Shown here: piece by piece, positions 18,811 to 30,961 of the stretch
How the letters are laid out: each line of letters starts with the position of its first letter
Position numbering within the stretch: position 1 is the stretch's first letter
NCBI GenBank assembly: GCA_028456385.1
Contig: JALNQF010000139.1
Coordinates: 54,637 to 118,636 of the forward strand
DNA length: 64,000 nt
Direction of reading: 5' to 3'
Source of the DNA: Ophiosphaerella korrae
Taxonomy: Eukaryota; Ascomycota; Dothideomycetes; Pleosporales; Phaeosphaeriaceae
Position numbers and translations under genes: made by a program
Notes under the pieces: model-generated
What the model saw: the letters and a program-made list of their open reading frames with translations, nothing else
What the model was told of the DNA's origin: nothing
Databases searched by the model: none

Positions 18811-21800
18811 GCTCGGGGAACAACTGTATTGCGAATTGTCAAAGTGTTTCAGATACTGGGGTCGGGGGGCGGAGATTGGAGTTTATGCGATGGATGCGAT
18901 TGACCGCGGTTACCGATGGTTATTTTTGTAGAAAGGTAGACTTGCTTGGCAAGAAGTAGGCGTGTGTAGGGGTATTCTACGTAGGGACGGAGGTGTGTAC
19001 CGGACGTGATGAGCGTTCATGCGATGGGTGGATACTGTTTGTATTGGAGGAATGGTGGCGAAGGGCTTGGGTAAGGCAGGAGATAGGAGTTGGTGCTTGG
19101 GGGGGCTGTGTTGTGAGTAGCTTGAGCTATTGCGCGATTGGGAGTGTTGTCATGCGTACTTGTGGGCTTGCTGTTGATATTGGATATGTTTGCTTAGTAA
19201 TGGTGGACCTATGGGTGCAAGTAGTTGGGTAGTAGAGAAAACCCAATTTTACAGCTTGGAAGCGAACTGCAAAATAAATCAATTCCATTGCGGTTTCGAT
19301 TAGAGATGTAATATTGCACTACATATTTACAACCTCTAAGATAGAAACAAGTATTGTGACAGCAATACTACGAATCTGTTAGCAAGTCACGCACCTGTTC
19401 TTTGCGCCAAGAACACCTGACTTGAATATGAGCCAGGATGTAGTATATCCAGTGGACTACATGCCATGCTGGACTAGACAAACAACAATAATACACCCAT
19501 TCTCCTGCTCCAGTACAGATGGTCAACAGTCTTGCACCTTCATTACCATCATCTACTAAAGTGACATTCTTTCACCTTGTGATTGGTCCGTTGCTGACTC
19601 TCATTACATCTCAAATATGAAGGGTTTTCTATCTAATTCTCCTTCAGATATTGCCAAAATTCTTGCTCAGTTCTTGTCAGTTCGTACCCTTGTACTCAAA
19701 GAGTAGTATACTCTGGATGACAATTAGGTTCACGCGATTCATTCACGCCCCTTGGTGAGGAAATAGTGTCAAGAGCCGCAGAAACATTTTCCAGCACAAA
19801 CAAGCATAAAATCTATACTCTGACGCACACCATCCGTTACAGCTACTCGAGCAACGTCTTTAAATACCCAGCTTGAAAATACATTCCCTGCAGTAAGTCC
19901 AGTCTCCACATGCACAAGATCCGAAGCCTGGGTTTGCGGTGGCCTAAACAAAACCAAGTGGACCATCAACACGTTCACCCGCATTGCTTGTGCCCTCAAC
20001 AGCCGGTCCCAAGCGCCAGGAGACAGCAGTGGAGACGATGCTACCAAAGAACGGCACTCGCTCTGCCCACGACACGTGTGATTTTCCGGGGAACATTTTC
20101 TCGTACGTAAAACGACACTACTCCGCAGATCTACAGTGGGTCAAGGGGGCATCCTTTTCCCCAGGGAAAAAAAAAAACCCCCCCCAAGCGGAATACTAGA
20201 TTAAAGTTTTGCGACGAGTTGGTGTTTGTGTGTTGGCATATTATGTCGTGGTTGTAGTTGGCCAAGACTGCGAGTCGAAGTCGGCTCGAGTTACTGTTTT
20301 GGGGATGGCGAATGCTTGAAGAGCAAATGTTTGGATGGAACGTGTCTGCGTGGCGAGGCCGTGGCAATGAACGTGTGAAGCGGAATCATTCCTCCGTCGC
20401 GGAATGCTCGTCGTAGTTTTGTGCCTGAGGTGCTGTGGTCATTGGTAAGCGACAGGGTGGTGCGGTGGATAGGATTATCACCACCATCCGTCGACCAAAA
20501 ACAAACAGTGGTGCCCCTCCCTCCTCCATCTGCAACAAATCCAACAAGAAGGTACACATGTATAACTAGGAGCTTATTAGCAAGCACTCGGTGCCACAAA
20601 CCAAGCCTCGTTACGAATCCTTCGTGTTTACCCGGTTCTAGGCGTGAATTTCACCCACCACCTATTCCCCAATTCATGACATCACCACCGCATTCCTATC
20701 GCATCCAATTATCAAAGCACATTACCACAAGTCCACTACTACCTTCACTCCTGAGACATCGTTCCACGTCCCTTCGTATCCTTATCTTTTCCCCCAAGCA
20801 CCAAAAGCATTCTCAATGTGCACTCCAAGCATTCCAGATTCCATCGTGCCCGCACATGCAAACTGCGGTCCGCCGCCACGTCGCCTTAACCGCCCCCGTC
20901 CTACAAATTTCCACCACAACAATGCACGCACGTTCCATTTCCCCCCTCTCCAAGCCTTCCCTTCTCTCTCTCTCTCTCTCTCTTCATTCACGCATGTCAG
21001 CCTGCTCCGTATCCAGGCTGCTCCTCCCGTTTGTCTAGAACTTTTGGGCAATGCAAGATGTTGGTATACCCTTGTGGAGACGTATTGCGTTAGCCTCCGA
21101 TGCACGTTCTAGTGGTCGAACATTCGCTGCGCTAGTGCGAGGGCAGATGCCGCTCTTCCATCTTCGGGGCGGCGTACCTGTGGACGTTGAGACGATCGCC
21201 CATCAATTTGGCATCGCACCTCGGCGTGAAAAGCATGGAGACGGCGATAGGTGGAATTGCTCCATGAACATACTTTACCATGTCGTGCGAAGTGCATGTT
21301 GTTGAGCAACTCTACCACACACAGCATTGCGCACGCACACCCCAAGTCATCGAGTGCAAGACGTGATCGATCGCTGGGTGCTCTCCCGCCACGCTGCACG
21401 CACCCCCGGCCTTGTCTAAATGAATGGTTCTGTGCAGGTGGGAGGGGGACCAACTCTGCTTCAATCACACACGCGCAGCGACATCAATAGCCTAATCGAT
21501 AGCTTCACATGCGGTGTGAGGGGTAGCCGCGGATACGGGTGGGAGAGACATGGGACATTTGGGAGCAGCCTACTGCGCGCTGAAGGGAATCACGGCGTCG
21601 CGCCTGGGCCTGAAACAGCGTGCTGGAGCCTCGCGATCGTGCATGTAGCTAGCGCCAGTGTTGTCGCTAATTGATTTAAAGATTGATTATTCAGGCTGCC
21701 TATTCTTATCGTTATTGTATCTTGTCTGAGCAGGATGCGTCTAGCCCCACGCGTAGCCTGTCCTTTCCGTCCTGTGCCTCAAGATGGCGAATGCGGTCTA

Positions 21801-22295
21801 GCTTCGGCTACGCAGGGATCAGGGCATGTGCGGGAAGCTGTCAGGAACAGCCTTCGAGAAGGTGGAATGTGATGAAGGGGGGTGAACTAGTGAGCGAGCC
21901 GTTGTGTGTGGCTTGTGTTTGGCTTGCCTGATGCTTGCAGCAGTACTTTTGTATTCGCTTCTGCCAGCATCATGGTGGTGAGATAGCGAGCAAATCCACG
22001 CCAGCGGGGCACAAGCTGCTTTTGGAAGGTCGATGTTGCAATCGCCAAAACCCATGGACGGTACCAAGCCGTTACTTCCCACACGGCTAACCGAAAGGCT
22101 GATCGGGTGCGGTCGGCGACCTGATGCGGGAAGGGCGGTAGGGTTATGCATTTTCGGAGTATTTGTCTGTTCGCGGCATGGCCTGCAGTCCACGACAGGG
22201 CTCATTGATTGATCTTCAGGGCAGACAGCGATGGGAAAAGGGCCGATTGCATCCGAACGCCATCGCGACGGCTGTCCGAATATCAGTACATTCCC
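17845..22295. other. 4.4-kb gene-free region with microsatellites
   Basis: No ORF with a domain or believable intron pattern was found on either strand. Low-complexity tracts include an A run near 18110-18130, C11 followed by (CT)n at about 18780-18810, A11-C8 at 20167-20185 and (TC)n at about 20965-20985. The longest ORF (20421-21038) is Pro/Ser/His-rich and looks like noise. A non-coding RNA cannot be excluded. Confidence 0.5.
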
Positions 22296-24531
22296 CTACA
22301 AGCTTATCTCGTCTTCCTCCTTGTAGCTGACTTTTGCCGTAGCCCTGCCAGGCTTCTTACGTGGAGGTGCCGGCCGTGCAGCTCGCTTCTGTGTGTCTGG
22401 AGTCTCGTCCTCCGTCCCTAAATCGCTTAGTTGAGGAGAGCTTCGATGTTCTTCGTCGTCCGATGGCAACGGCGTGGGGACGGATTTGGGCGTCCTCGTC
22501 TTTGCTGAGCTTGCTGCCCGTTTCGTAGCTGGCTTCTTGGCTGGTGTCTTCGCTAGTGTTTTATCGTCGGCCGCAGGCTCACTTGTGACGGATGCCTTTT
22601 CCCCTGCTGCACCAACCTTGCGCTTTTTACTAGCATGTGCCGTGGTGGCCTCGTCTTTCTTCTTGATAACGCGTTTTGGGGGTCTAAGCCATTCCTCCAT
22701 ACCTGGAGGCCAGTACACTCGTCCCTCTGGCCCTCCCATTCCAACCTCATCCTCTGGAATGAGTGGGGGAGGGCTGTCGCCTTCCTCATCCTCTTCCATC
22801 TTTGCCTCATCATCCCCATCAACCTTATTCTTTTTTGTGCTTTCCTTGACCGCCTTCTTAGGCTTTGGCTTCCAGGGCTTGTTTTCGTCTTGTCGTTGAT
22901 GCTGTAGAATATCGTTGAAAGTGTCGAAGCCAGGCAGTTTGAAATTCCGCATCAACTCAAACACGGCTTGTTCTTTATCCTTCGCCTCGATCATTAAATC
23001 CATAGTATCAGGACATGGAGGGAAAGTCATTACACGGGGCGAATGCTTCCTGCGCTTTGTTCGGGTTATGGCATCCGGACACGATTCTGAGTAGTGCATC
23101 TTAGGCGTGATGCCCTTCCTCCTCCATGTCTCGAGGATGGCAGGATACAGATCCATAATGTCCTTTGTGCCCTCTCTGATCTGGGTCTCGTCAAAAAGGA
23201 TATTGTGATGATGGTAGTCAAGCACAAAAGGGATATTCAACTCCTGGCATAGAGGCAAGATTTCGTGAACACACCATACGACATCATCATTCTCCAGTAC
23301 GAGGCGGTTCTTGACACTCTGTGACAGTTTAGCATAGTTCTCTTTGAACCTCGCAATCGCTGCTGGTTTATCCCCGTAGGCGCCCCCAAGATGTAGTATC
23401 ATGACAGCATCACGATCTTGCTGTGGCGGCAGCTTCAGCAGAGAAAGCATCTCATCATGATACTCGAGATCCCGGATAGCATTGTCGATGACTTGCTTGC
23501 GCGGAGAGCCCAATTGCGTGAACTGGCCTGGATGAGTGGTGACCCTATGCCCTAGCTCCGCAATTACTTTACCAGCTTCGCGAAGCGTTTCTGCGGCAAA
23601 TGGCTCCAGCTTGTAACCGTACTCATCGTGGCTTGCGAAGGGGAAGATCTCACTACTTAGGCGCATGAACTTGATGCCGTACTTGTCGTTCCAGCGTATC
23701 ATTTTCGTAATATCACGCGCATTGGCAAGGCCTATTTCCTCGACATATCGCATGCCTCTTACTACATCCGCTGGTTGGTCCTTGTCGGGTCGATTCTTTG
23801 TAGCATGCTCGGGCTGAGAGGGATCTTTTAGGGGATGCCGATGCTCAATAATGCTTGCGATACGGCATGTTCTAGAACTGAACACAGGAGGATTTGAGCT
23901 GCGAAGATATGTGTTCAAGCAAGCCTAGTAAGCGCTTTAGCTGAGCACTTGGAACAATTCCTTGGGTGCCTACATAGCCCAAACGCCCTTTCCATGGCAG
24001 TGGTAGATAGTCAGAATTGACAGGTGGAGGTCTCGATAGGGCCTCCTTGACCTCTGATTCGTCTTCTTCAAGATCTTCTTCTGCCTCGGGATCTTCCGCT
24101 AACACATCCCTCGCAGTGGCGGCAGTACTATTCACTACCCCATTACTTTCTTCGAGCTCAATCTTCACAGGCGTGGCAATCTTCTTTCGTTTGCCCTTAC
24201 CAACAACACTTTTAGAGTTCGGGGGAGCCGTGTCCGCGGTATTGTCTATTACGCTATTGTTCATTCGAGGCTGTAAAGGACCATACTTGTGCCCATCAGG
24301 TGACGCTCTCAACGCAGTCACCCCATCAAGCACATCTGGATTGACGTTAGGATTTGTGCTCACTGCCGCACCCACACGAGCAGACCGACGACGCGTCGGC
24401 TCAGGTTTACCATTCCCAGCCCTGAATGGCAAAGGAACCTCTGAACGGCGCATCTTTGGCCCGTCGATTGTTGAAGCATCGGTCTCCGTGGATAATGCAG
24501 AAAATCCCGTAGCCCGTACTCTTTTTGCCAT
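22296..24531 (-). CDS. uve1: UV-damage endonuclease (UVDE/UVE1)
   Basis: Exons 23974-24531 and 22296-23924 (leftward) give 728 aa. The 49-nt intron interrupts the family's entry motif; splicing restores KGRLGYACLNTYLR, the canonical UVDE start. The TIM-barrel domain follows: NDKYGIKFMRLSSEIFPFASH, HRVTTHPGQFTQLGSP, ILHLGGAYGDK, RLVLENDD, PFVLDYHHHNI and KMHYSESCP, which carry the His, Glu and Asp metal ligands. The enzyme nicks DNA 5' of UV photoproducts. The N-terminal 180 residues and the C-terminal 200 residues are Lys/Arg- and acid-rich, as usual in fungi. An in-frame ATG 108 nt upstream (24637-24639) would add 36 residues of mitochondrial-presequence character. Confidence 0.93.
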
Positions 24532-24639
24532 GTTCGAGAGAAACGAGGGTGTATGACAGCCTTGGCCTGAGGCTAGGATGGCGCCGTGTGATGCGTGATG
24601 TGTGACACGAAGGCTGGCGGTTCCGAAGGCGTGTAGCAT

Positions 24640-25125
24640 AAATCTTCGCGGTTAGGTTATGCCTCTCTGAAATGACGGTGGAGGAGAATGAGATGAGATG
24701 GAGTCGAAGGGTCGATTTGCTTTTGTCATTTTGTCATATTAGCGCGTCAAGATTCGCGACGACGTCACTGTTTATATGTATGCAGTCTGCAGATCGGCGG
24801 CACCGGGATCGGGATTCGATAAGCGAAAGATACCCCGCAGGGGTCTATCTGAACCGACTTTTGAGGTGAGCTGCACGATAACACGCAAGCGATGGGCAGG
24901 GGCGCAAATAGCGTTTGCATGGATTGCTAGTGATGATATGTTTCCAGGTCTCTTTGGTGGCGTTCCTTTTTTGGGTTTCCCGCTTCTGTGAGCGTTAGTG
25001 TGCATACCTTGGTACCTGCGCATTCGCGCTAAGATATGCATATCCTATGAATTCTCAGTGTCGCTAGGTTTGGTGCTGAATGCGTGGTAATTCAATATTG
25101 TATTGATAGCCCAATTATGTAAAGC
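24640..25125. other. Intergenic between convergent-side NFU1 and UVE1 start
   Basis: Holds the UVE1 promoter and the 3' end of the NFU1-like gene. No supported ORF. Confidence 0.5.
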
Positions 25126-26120
25126 TCAACCTTGAGCAAAGTCCAGGCTTCCTTTTCCAACCGTGGAAGGTACCGCGTCTGGGCCTTTTTGTTGCCTCAA
25201 TTTCTCCTCAAACTTGGCGAATTCCTTCATGGCGACCTCCTCTTCCTGGTCCAGAACCTGTTGTACGCCCTTGACCTCCTCGATGTAATGCATCAGCATG
25301 CTTTCGATGCCGTTTTTAAGTGTGACTGTACTTGAGTCACAAGTTCGGCACGCGCCTCTGAGCTTCAGCAGGACTTGCCCGTCATTAAAACCTCGGAATT
25401 CAATGTCCCCCCCGTCTTCTTGAATTGCAGGTCGTACTCGTGTTTCTAGCAGCTCTTTGATCATGCCAATTACTTCATCATCGTTCTCGTCGTATGCGAG
25501 GCTGTCCACCTCCTGGCCACCTTGACCTTGTTCGCCGGCTTTGGCGGCTACAGTGTTGACGATAGGCTGTCCACTAGTCATGGATTCGCTGATGATGGCG
25601 AAGACCTCGGGCTTAACATGTGCCCATGGGGTTGCGCTATCTTTTGTGACTGTGATGTAATCGAGACCCAGGAACACGGACGTGACTCCATCGATGTTGA
25701 GGAGTTGGGCAGCGAGCGGGGAGGGGTGAGGGGGGGCAAGTGTAGAACGTGGATTGAGGTATTCGAGGAAAGGCGATGTTATGGACTCGGGGAGCACGCG
25801 TTGGTTGGGGTTGAATTTGAGGGCCTGTAATTCGACTATCAGCATGGCTCGGTTCGCTTGTAGAGGGTACCAACATCAGCATTCGGCGTAGGCTCGGTTT
25901 GAATGAACATAGACCGTCGCGCAATTGTTGCTCCCGCGAATACAGTGCCCCACAACCCTCTCTGAACTCCTCTGGGCCTATGCTGGAATGCCGACGCTGT
26001 AATTGGGGACATTTTCTGGTGCAAACATCTCGACGCCACCCTTGGCGCTTTCGTTTGGACGCATACAGAAGCGCGCGAAAAGCTGCGCATAGTTGTTCGG
26101 GGTATCACCGTCGAGGCCAT
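25126..26120 (-). CDS. Mitochondrial NFU1-type iron-sulfur scaffold
   Basis: Exons 25875-26120 and 25126-25824 (leftward) give 314 aa; the 50-nt intron has GT-AG ends and splicing gives TEPTPNADALKFNPNQRVLP, the conserved start of the Nfu N-terminal domain. The C-terminal NifU domain shows RPAIQEDGGDIEFRGF and LRGACRTCDSSTVTLKNGIE, with the CxxC that holds the transferable 4Fe-4S cluster. The first 70 residues are Arg/Ser/Thr-rich and acid-free, a mitochondrial presequence. NFU1 delivers clusters to lipoate synthase, aconitase and complex II-type targets. The ORF is open further upstream, but MASTVIP at 26120 is the sensible start. Confidence 0.93.
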
Positions 26121-28611
26121 TATTGGTGTTGTGTCGAGTTGGATGGAGTTGTTAGGGAAGAGTAATGAGAGGCAATGACAAATGTTGCTATGACGTAGCT
26201 TGGCATTGTAGCCCCAACCACTCAAAGCAACTCCATAAGTAACACATCTACTTTCATTATCGTGCAAACTTACGCAACTGCCTAGGCCATCATATTATCT
26301 CCCCTTCCATAGGCGAAGTGAATCCTTTTCGACACTCGTCAAAGCATCTATTCCCCAAACCGTAAGCAATTCATAGCCCCTCAAATGTATCGCCATTCAG
26401 TCACGTATCACTACATGGTCATCAAATGTGAACACACACTGGCTTGACTTAATGAGTAGAGTGAATTGAGCTTGGAAGAATTTCCGTGCAAGCAAAAAGA
26501 TTTGCGTGATGATGGTTTGCAATATGGAGGGAGGCTGCAAGTCGTACCAAAGTCCCAAATCACAACTGCTCAGCTCGCCAATTTCGCCAATTTCACCTCA
26601 TGTCCATTCAAATGTAGCAGAACACCAATTATAGTGAAGTATTGTCTCTCCTAAGTCCTATTGTATGCTTACGCATCAGCATAGCTCTACTGGGGTACCT
26701 TTTGGTCTATCGTTGATTATACACGTAGTCCTATAGAAGAGATGAGTGCGCTGCTGATGGGAGATTCTGTTCGCATTTGCCTTAGTTAGAAACCAAGGCG
26801 TCCCACCCCAGTCACTATTCATCATCAGGCCCAATGTACACAGTTAAAGTCGCCATTTCAGTTCAAAATTTTTTTATTGCCTTGACTGTTTCGGCATTTG
26901 TTTGTCCATATGTCGTCAGACCGCCCCCAGAGCGCCTCAGCAATACCCTTGCATACCTTGCAGAGGCCTTCTGGGCCCACAACCATCATAGCCGTAGCGT
27001 CATCAAATCCGCCTCAACGGTGCACTCAGCCTCATGGCCACAACTTGACGGTCGCATCACACGCAACATCATCGTCATCTCAAATATTACCCCAGATTAC
27101 ACCAGACCAGAACCCCAGTTCGACCATCCATAGACTAATCAAACCGCTGTCAGAAGTAGTCAAGTCGTTCAATCGTACTGCTCTACTCATAACACTAGTT
27201 ATGGCCTTGCTTAGTACTGTTCCAGCTTAGAAGCCGTATGCGCTTGGCCAATTGACCGTTCAGAAGGATTATGTTGAATTTCGTCGTTCTTATAATGTAT
27301 CCAGCTTACCTTCTCCTACTAAAATGACAAACTGACAAAAATAGGATATAGTGTTTGGTGCCTTCAACCAAAATGCGAGAAAGCGATCCTCAAAGGTGTC
27401 AATCCGCCTCCATATAGCCCCTTTAGTCTCTCGAAACGCTTCTCAAAGGAGCGTTCTGATCAGGATCCTGCTTTGCCATATAGCTTCATGCGAATCCTTC
27501 GAAAGTCGGTGGGCGAATGTGCTGCCGCATTTTTTCTTCTTTCTGAACTTGTTTTATACTACTCTGTTTTTCTGCTTTTGATAGGTCTTATTGCGATTTT
27601 CTATTATACCCTACTTTTATTTTGGTTTTGTTATGGCTCTATCTCTCATCTCATTCATAACTTCAAGTTGTGTATAAACACAGAATATAACAATTAAGGC
27701 ACCTTATAAATTAAATGTTATTCACATTTTGTGCCGTGGCAAAAGGAACCCGTATATAATTGATCACATTCCAGGAGTGGATACGTTAGTCTATCTCTTT
27801 ACACTATCTCCTTATTTCTTCTTAGCAATTTTCTTTTTATTCGGTCTTTTTAAATGTTACCGCCTACCTTCTACCTACCTCATTATATGCTGTAAGAGGC
27901 GCTTGGCCTAGATATGAAGAGGGACGCCTGGAAGGCAAAAACTGGACCATCAGGATGGCAAACATGTTTCTAGCCCTAACCTCTAACCTCCACTCGGAGA
28001 AGACTCTGGTAATGGTGGCTGATTATTTTTGGTATAGTACCATACGTATACCTTCTCCGATTATCTGGAAGATATGAGTTCTTCAGTTTCAAACCTTTGG
28101 GTCATATCTCTCTGTTTACACAGAACCTGACTTCACATACTTCTATAGTGCTCGATATTATGGTGTTCTAAGATATCTTGACTGCAGATACTTCATGAAC
28201 TCCGGCTCCAGGAAACGCAAACTCGAAAGTAATGTCGATGAAGCAACTCAGACTTTCCAATTCTTAGCGCCTTTGCCATAGTTATTACAAGTACAGGATC
28301 GAACGTGCTTATCAAACCCGCATCAAAAATTCTTAGCATATCGAAACGGTGGTAGGTTACTGTTTGTTAGTTTGTAAGAGTTGAAATGTAAGCAGAAATT
28401 ACATCAGTCTACTTTCACCTCACGGCTACATAAGGATCTCTCTCACTCTCCCTTTCGAGTTGCCACGTGCAAGGCTCCCACGTTCACCTTCACTTTAGCG
28501 TAGGCCCCCCGCGTGCAGCCTTCTTAAGCTTCGACTCTGCGAACCTGGAAAACACCACCGCCAATTACTCAACGCCAAACAACCACTCGCGTTGTTGGCT
28601 CGGGTTTTGTG
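26121..28611. other. AT-rich 2.5-kb intergenic region
   Basis: One ORF with protein-like composition occurs at 26910-27230 (plus; about 106 aa, Ser/Pro/Gln-rich with a hydrophobic tail TALLITLVMALLSTV), of unknown status. 27480-28400 is strongly AT-rich with no supported gene. The NFU1 promoter lies at the left and the MYND gene promoter at the right. Confidence 0.4.
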
Positions 28612-29708
28612 ATGGCTCCCAAAACTCTGACAACATGCGCTGCCTGTGGCAAACCAACAACAAATACGTGCGCCCGATGCAAGGAGCGCAAGTACTGCAG
28701 CAAAGACTGCCAAACCAAGGACTGGCCAAAACACAAGCACCCATGCAAAGAAGTGCAAACTTTTGCACGCGCGGCGGATATCGTGCAACAGGCCTGGCTG
28801 AACTTCAGCGAGAGGACATGGAACCAGCCCATCGTCAAGATTGAAGACCATGGTAGTATCATCGTAATTCATGATGGCGATTTCGATTTCGACCGGAGCG
28901 GGGACTTCTTTATCAAGTTCCCACAGGAACTTATGACGAGCCAGCGGATGAAGATGGCCATGCTTTGCATGTTGATGTGCGAAGAGCCTTGGAGCTGGAT
29001 GCACGATCTCATTATGAGTCTCCTAGAAGGTATAACATATTAAATCAATCATGGGAATTGTACAGTAACCGAAAATTTATAGGACAGGACATCAAGATCG
29101 AAGAAGTACTTGTCCGCCTTGTTGCAGATGCACTACCCTTCAAACTTATGTACAAACGCCCCGACGGCGAGACAAAAGACAATTGCACTGGGTTCTTTCA
29201 CAGGATACTCGTAATTACTTTTATCAAAACTCAAAAGCAATGGGTTTTCGATACCAGCGGCGCTCAATACGGCATTCATCCAAGCTTCTGGGAATGGCAA
29301 ACATATGAGGAGAAATTTGTCAAGAAGGTCGAAAGTGTGAGCGCTTTCGGCTTCAGTAAGAAGCTTCTTGTTGCTCTAGGCAATGTTCCAGGCCTAGGAT
29401 ACATGCTTTATGGTGTGAGCAGAGAGGCGGCAAAATGTCTTCACACTGCAGCCACCGATGAATTGCAGAGGACGGGTATGGTTCCTTCACACATGCTCAA
29501 GCTAGGTGACAGTGACTTCAAGAAGCATAAAGACTCTCTGCTAAAGGCTATGGACGACGCTGTGAAGAGTTTTATGGGTGCTAAAAGCTTCAGCGTCAAG
29601 CTTAAGGAGGCCAGAGAATTCCGTAAAGCCTATCCTGGTAAGAGTGAGGCTGCTTTGAACGAGATGAATCGAATCTATTCCAAGTGCGGATTTCTAATCT
29701 CACCATAA
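28612..29708 (+). CDS. MYND-type zinc finger protein
   Basis: Exons 28612-29029 and 29083-29708 give 347 aa; the 53-nt intron (GTATAA...TAG) splits Gly 140 and restores SLLEGQDIKIEEV. Residues about 8-46 form a MYND finger: CAAC, CARC, YCSKDC and the HKHPC end, which bind two zincs. The rest (FHRILVITFIKTQKQWVFDTSGAQYG, then a Lys-rich C-terminus) matches the many fungal MYND proteins of unknown role. No SET core was seen, so a methyltransferase function is not supported. Start at the ATG in MAPKTLT. Confidence 0.85.
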
Positions 29709-30961
29709 TGTAAAGTGGTCGCATTGGGATGGAGAGGAGGATGATGAATTTGCTGGACAAGGATTTTGAAGCAGACAGGCGTCCAAAATGAACCGAGCTA
29801 CCATAGAGACTGCGGAAGCATGGTCTGTAGAAGGCTGGCTGATACTGCCCTAGCAATGCTCTTTCACTCAGTATTAGGTAGTGCCATACAATACGCATCA
29901 ACTGAAAACTGTCCACATTGAGAACCTACAAGTAAATTTGAAAGTCAAGAATGATTAGACAACTTCTAGTAAATAACGCGGAGCTTAGGTGTGTCCAGAA
30001 CCAAGGATACTCAGGTACACCTGGGCCCGACCTGACATCAATCCATTTCTTTGATGTACTAATCAAGACAACCCATTACCTCACGATGTTCTCAATAGCC
30101 CCAGTGTCAGCGACGTCTTACCATCTCAAACTGTGCGCCCTGATCCCAGACATGGCTTCCTGTACCTCGTGAATCACAGCACCGCTACCAGTTCCCACAC
30201 GCTCCCGTAGTACCCTTCCACATGTAAAATTCATTCCAAGCCTACCACAAACGTCAATGAAACCCAACAACTCAAGCTATTTGCATGAACGTCCTCATCA
30301 CACATACATCGCGCCCGCCTTGCCACCTACAAACCTCCCTTCCACGACGCGCACGACTAAACGTCAAGTCAGACCGCCCACACCGCGCTATCTCCGTCAA
30401 CCCCATCACGGCAACCCCCCTCACTAGCTCGTGAAAACGTGCAGCCAGAGAACGACCCGAACCGAGAACAAAGTAAGCGCGACATGGGAAATGATGATGC
30501 CTATCGCATAGACAGCAGTAGCGGCTCGAGCCAGAGTTGAAGACTCCCACCGCGAGAAAGCAAGCCGACCGCCTATCCCCTCCACCTTCCACTTATCTTG
30601 CAGTATACCGATTGCCACATTACTCTCAAACGTGCCAGACACAGAATCAATCGCATCACATTGCTCCATCACAGACATCACATATCCAAGGCACACCAGC
30701 ATAAATAAAGACCATTAGATTTTCAACTATAACAGCAGTGACTCATCTCCGTCCTGGTACCGCATATGTTACCAACCCAGCCGTAACATAATTCCATCTA
30801 CCTTCGCCCACTAAGGAAAGAAATACGGGGTACAAAATTATTTTTGTCTACGCAAACTAACAAAGGAAAATAGTACATGTATTACCAGGTAAGAAATGAT
30901 GATGGAGAAGAGGGGACCCATTCATGTGAGAGTCACCTATCAGAGTTGTTAGATCGCATGG
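29709..30961. other. Mostly empty intergenic region
   Basis: Apart from the doubtful minus-strand ORF listed separately at 30427-30702, nothing recognisable. Confidence 0.4.
30427..30702 (-). CDS. Orphan ORF with one membrane segment (doubtful)
   Basis: The deduced stretch DSVSGTFESNVAIGILQDKW followed by EGIGGRLAFSRWESSTLARA and a hydrophobic helix (AVYAIGIIISHVALTLF) has natural-looking composition, unlike other ORFs nearby. No upstream exon or family could be identified. It could be the surviving 3' exon of a lost gene. Confidence 0.25.

Noticed and set aside
20421..21038. 205-codon plus-strand ORF
   Set aside because: Pro/Ser/His-rich, ends in a (TC)n microsatellite translated as Leu-Ser repeats, no motif.
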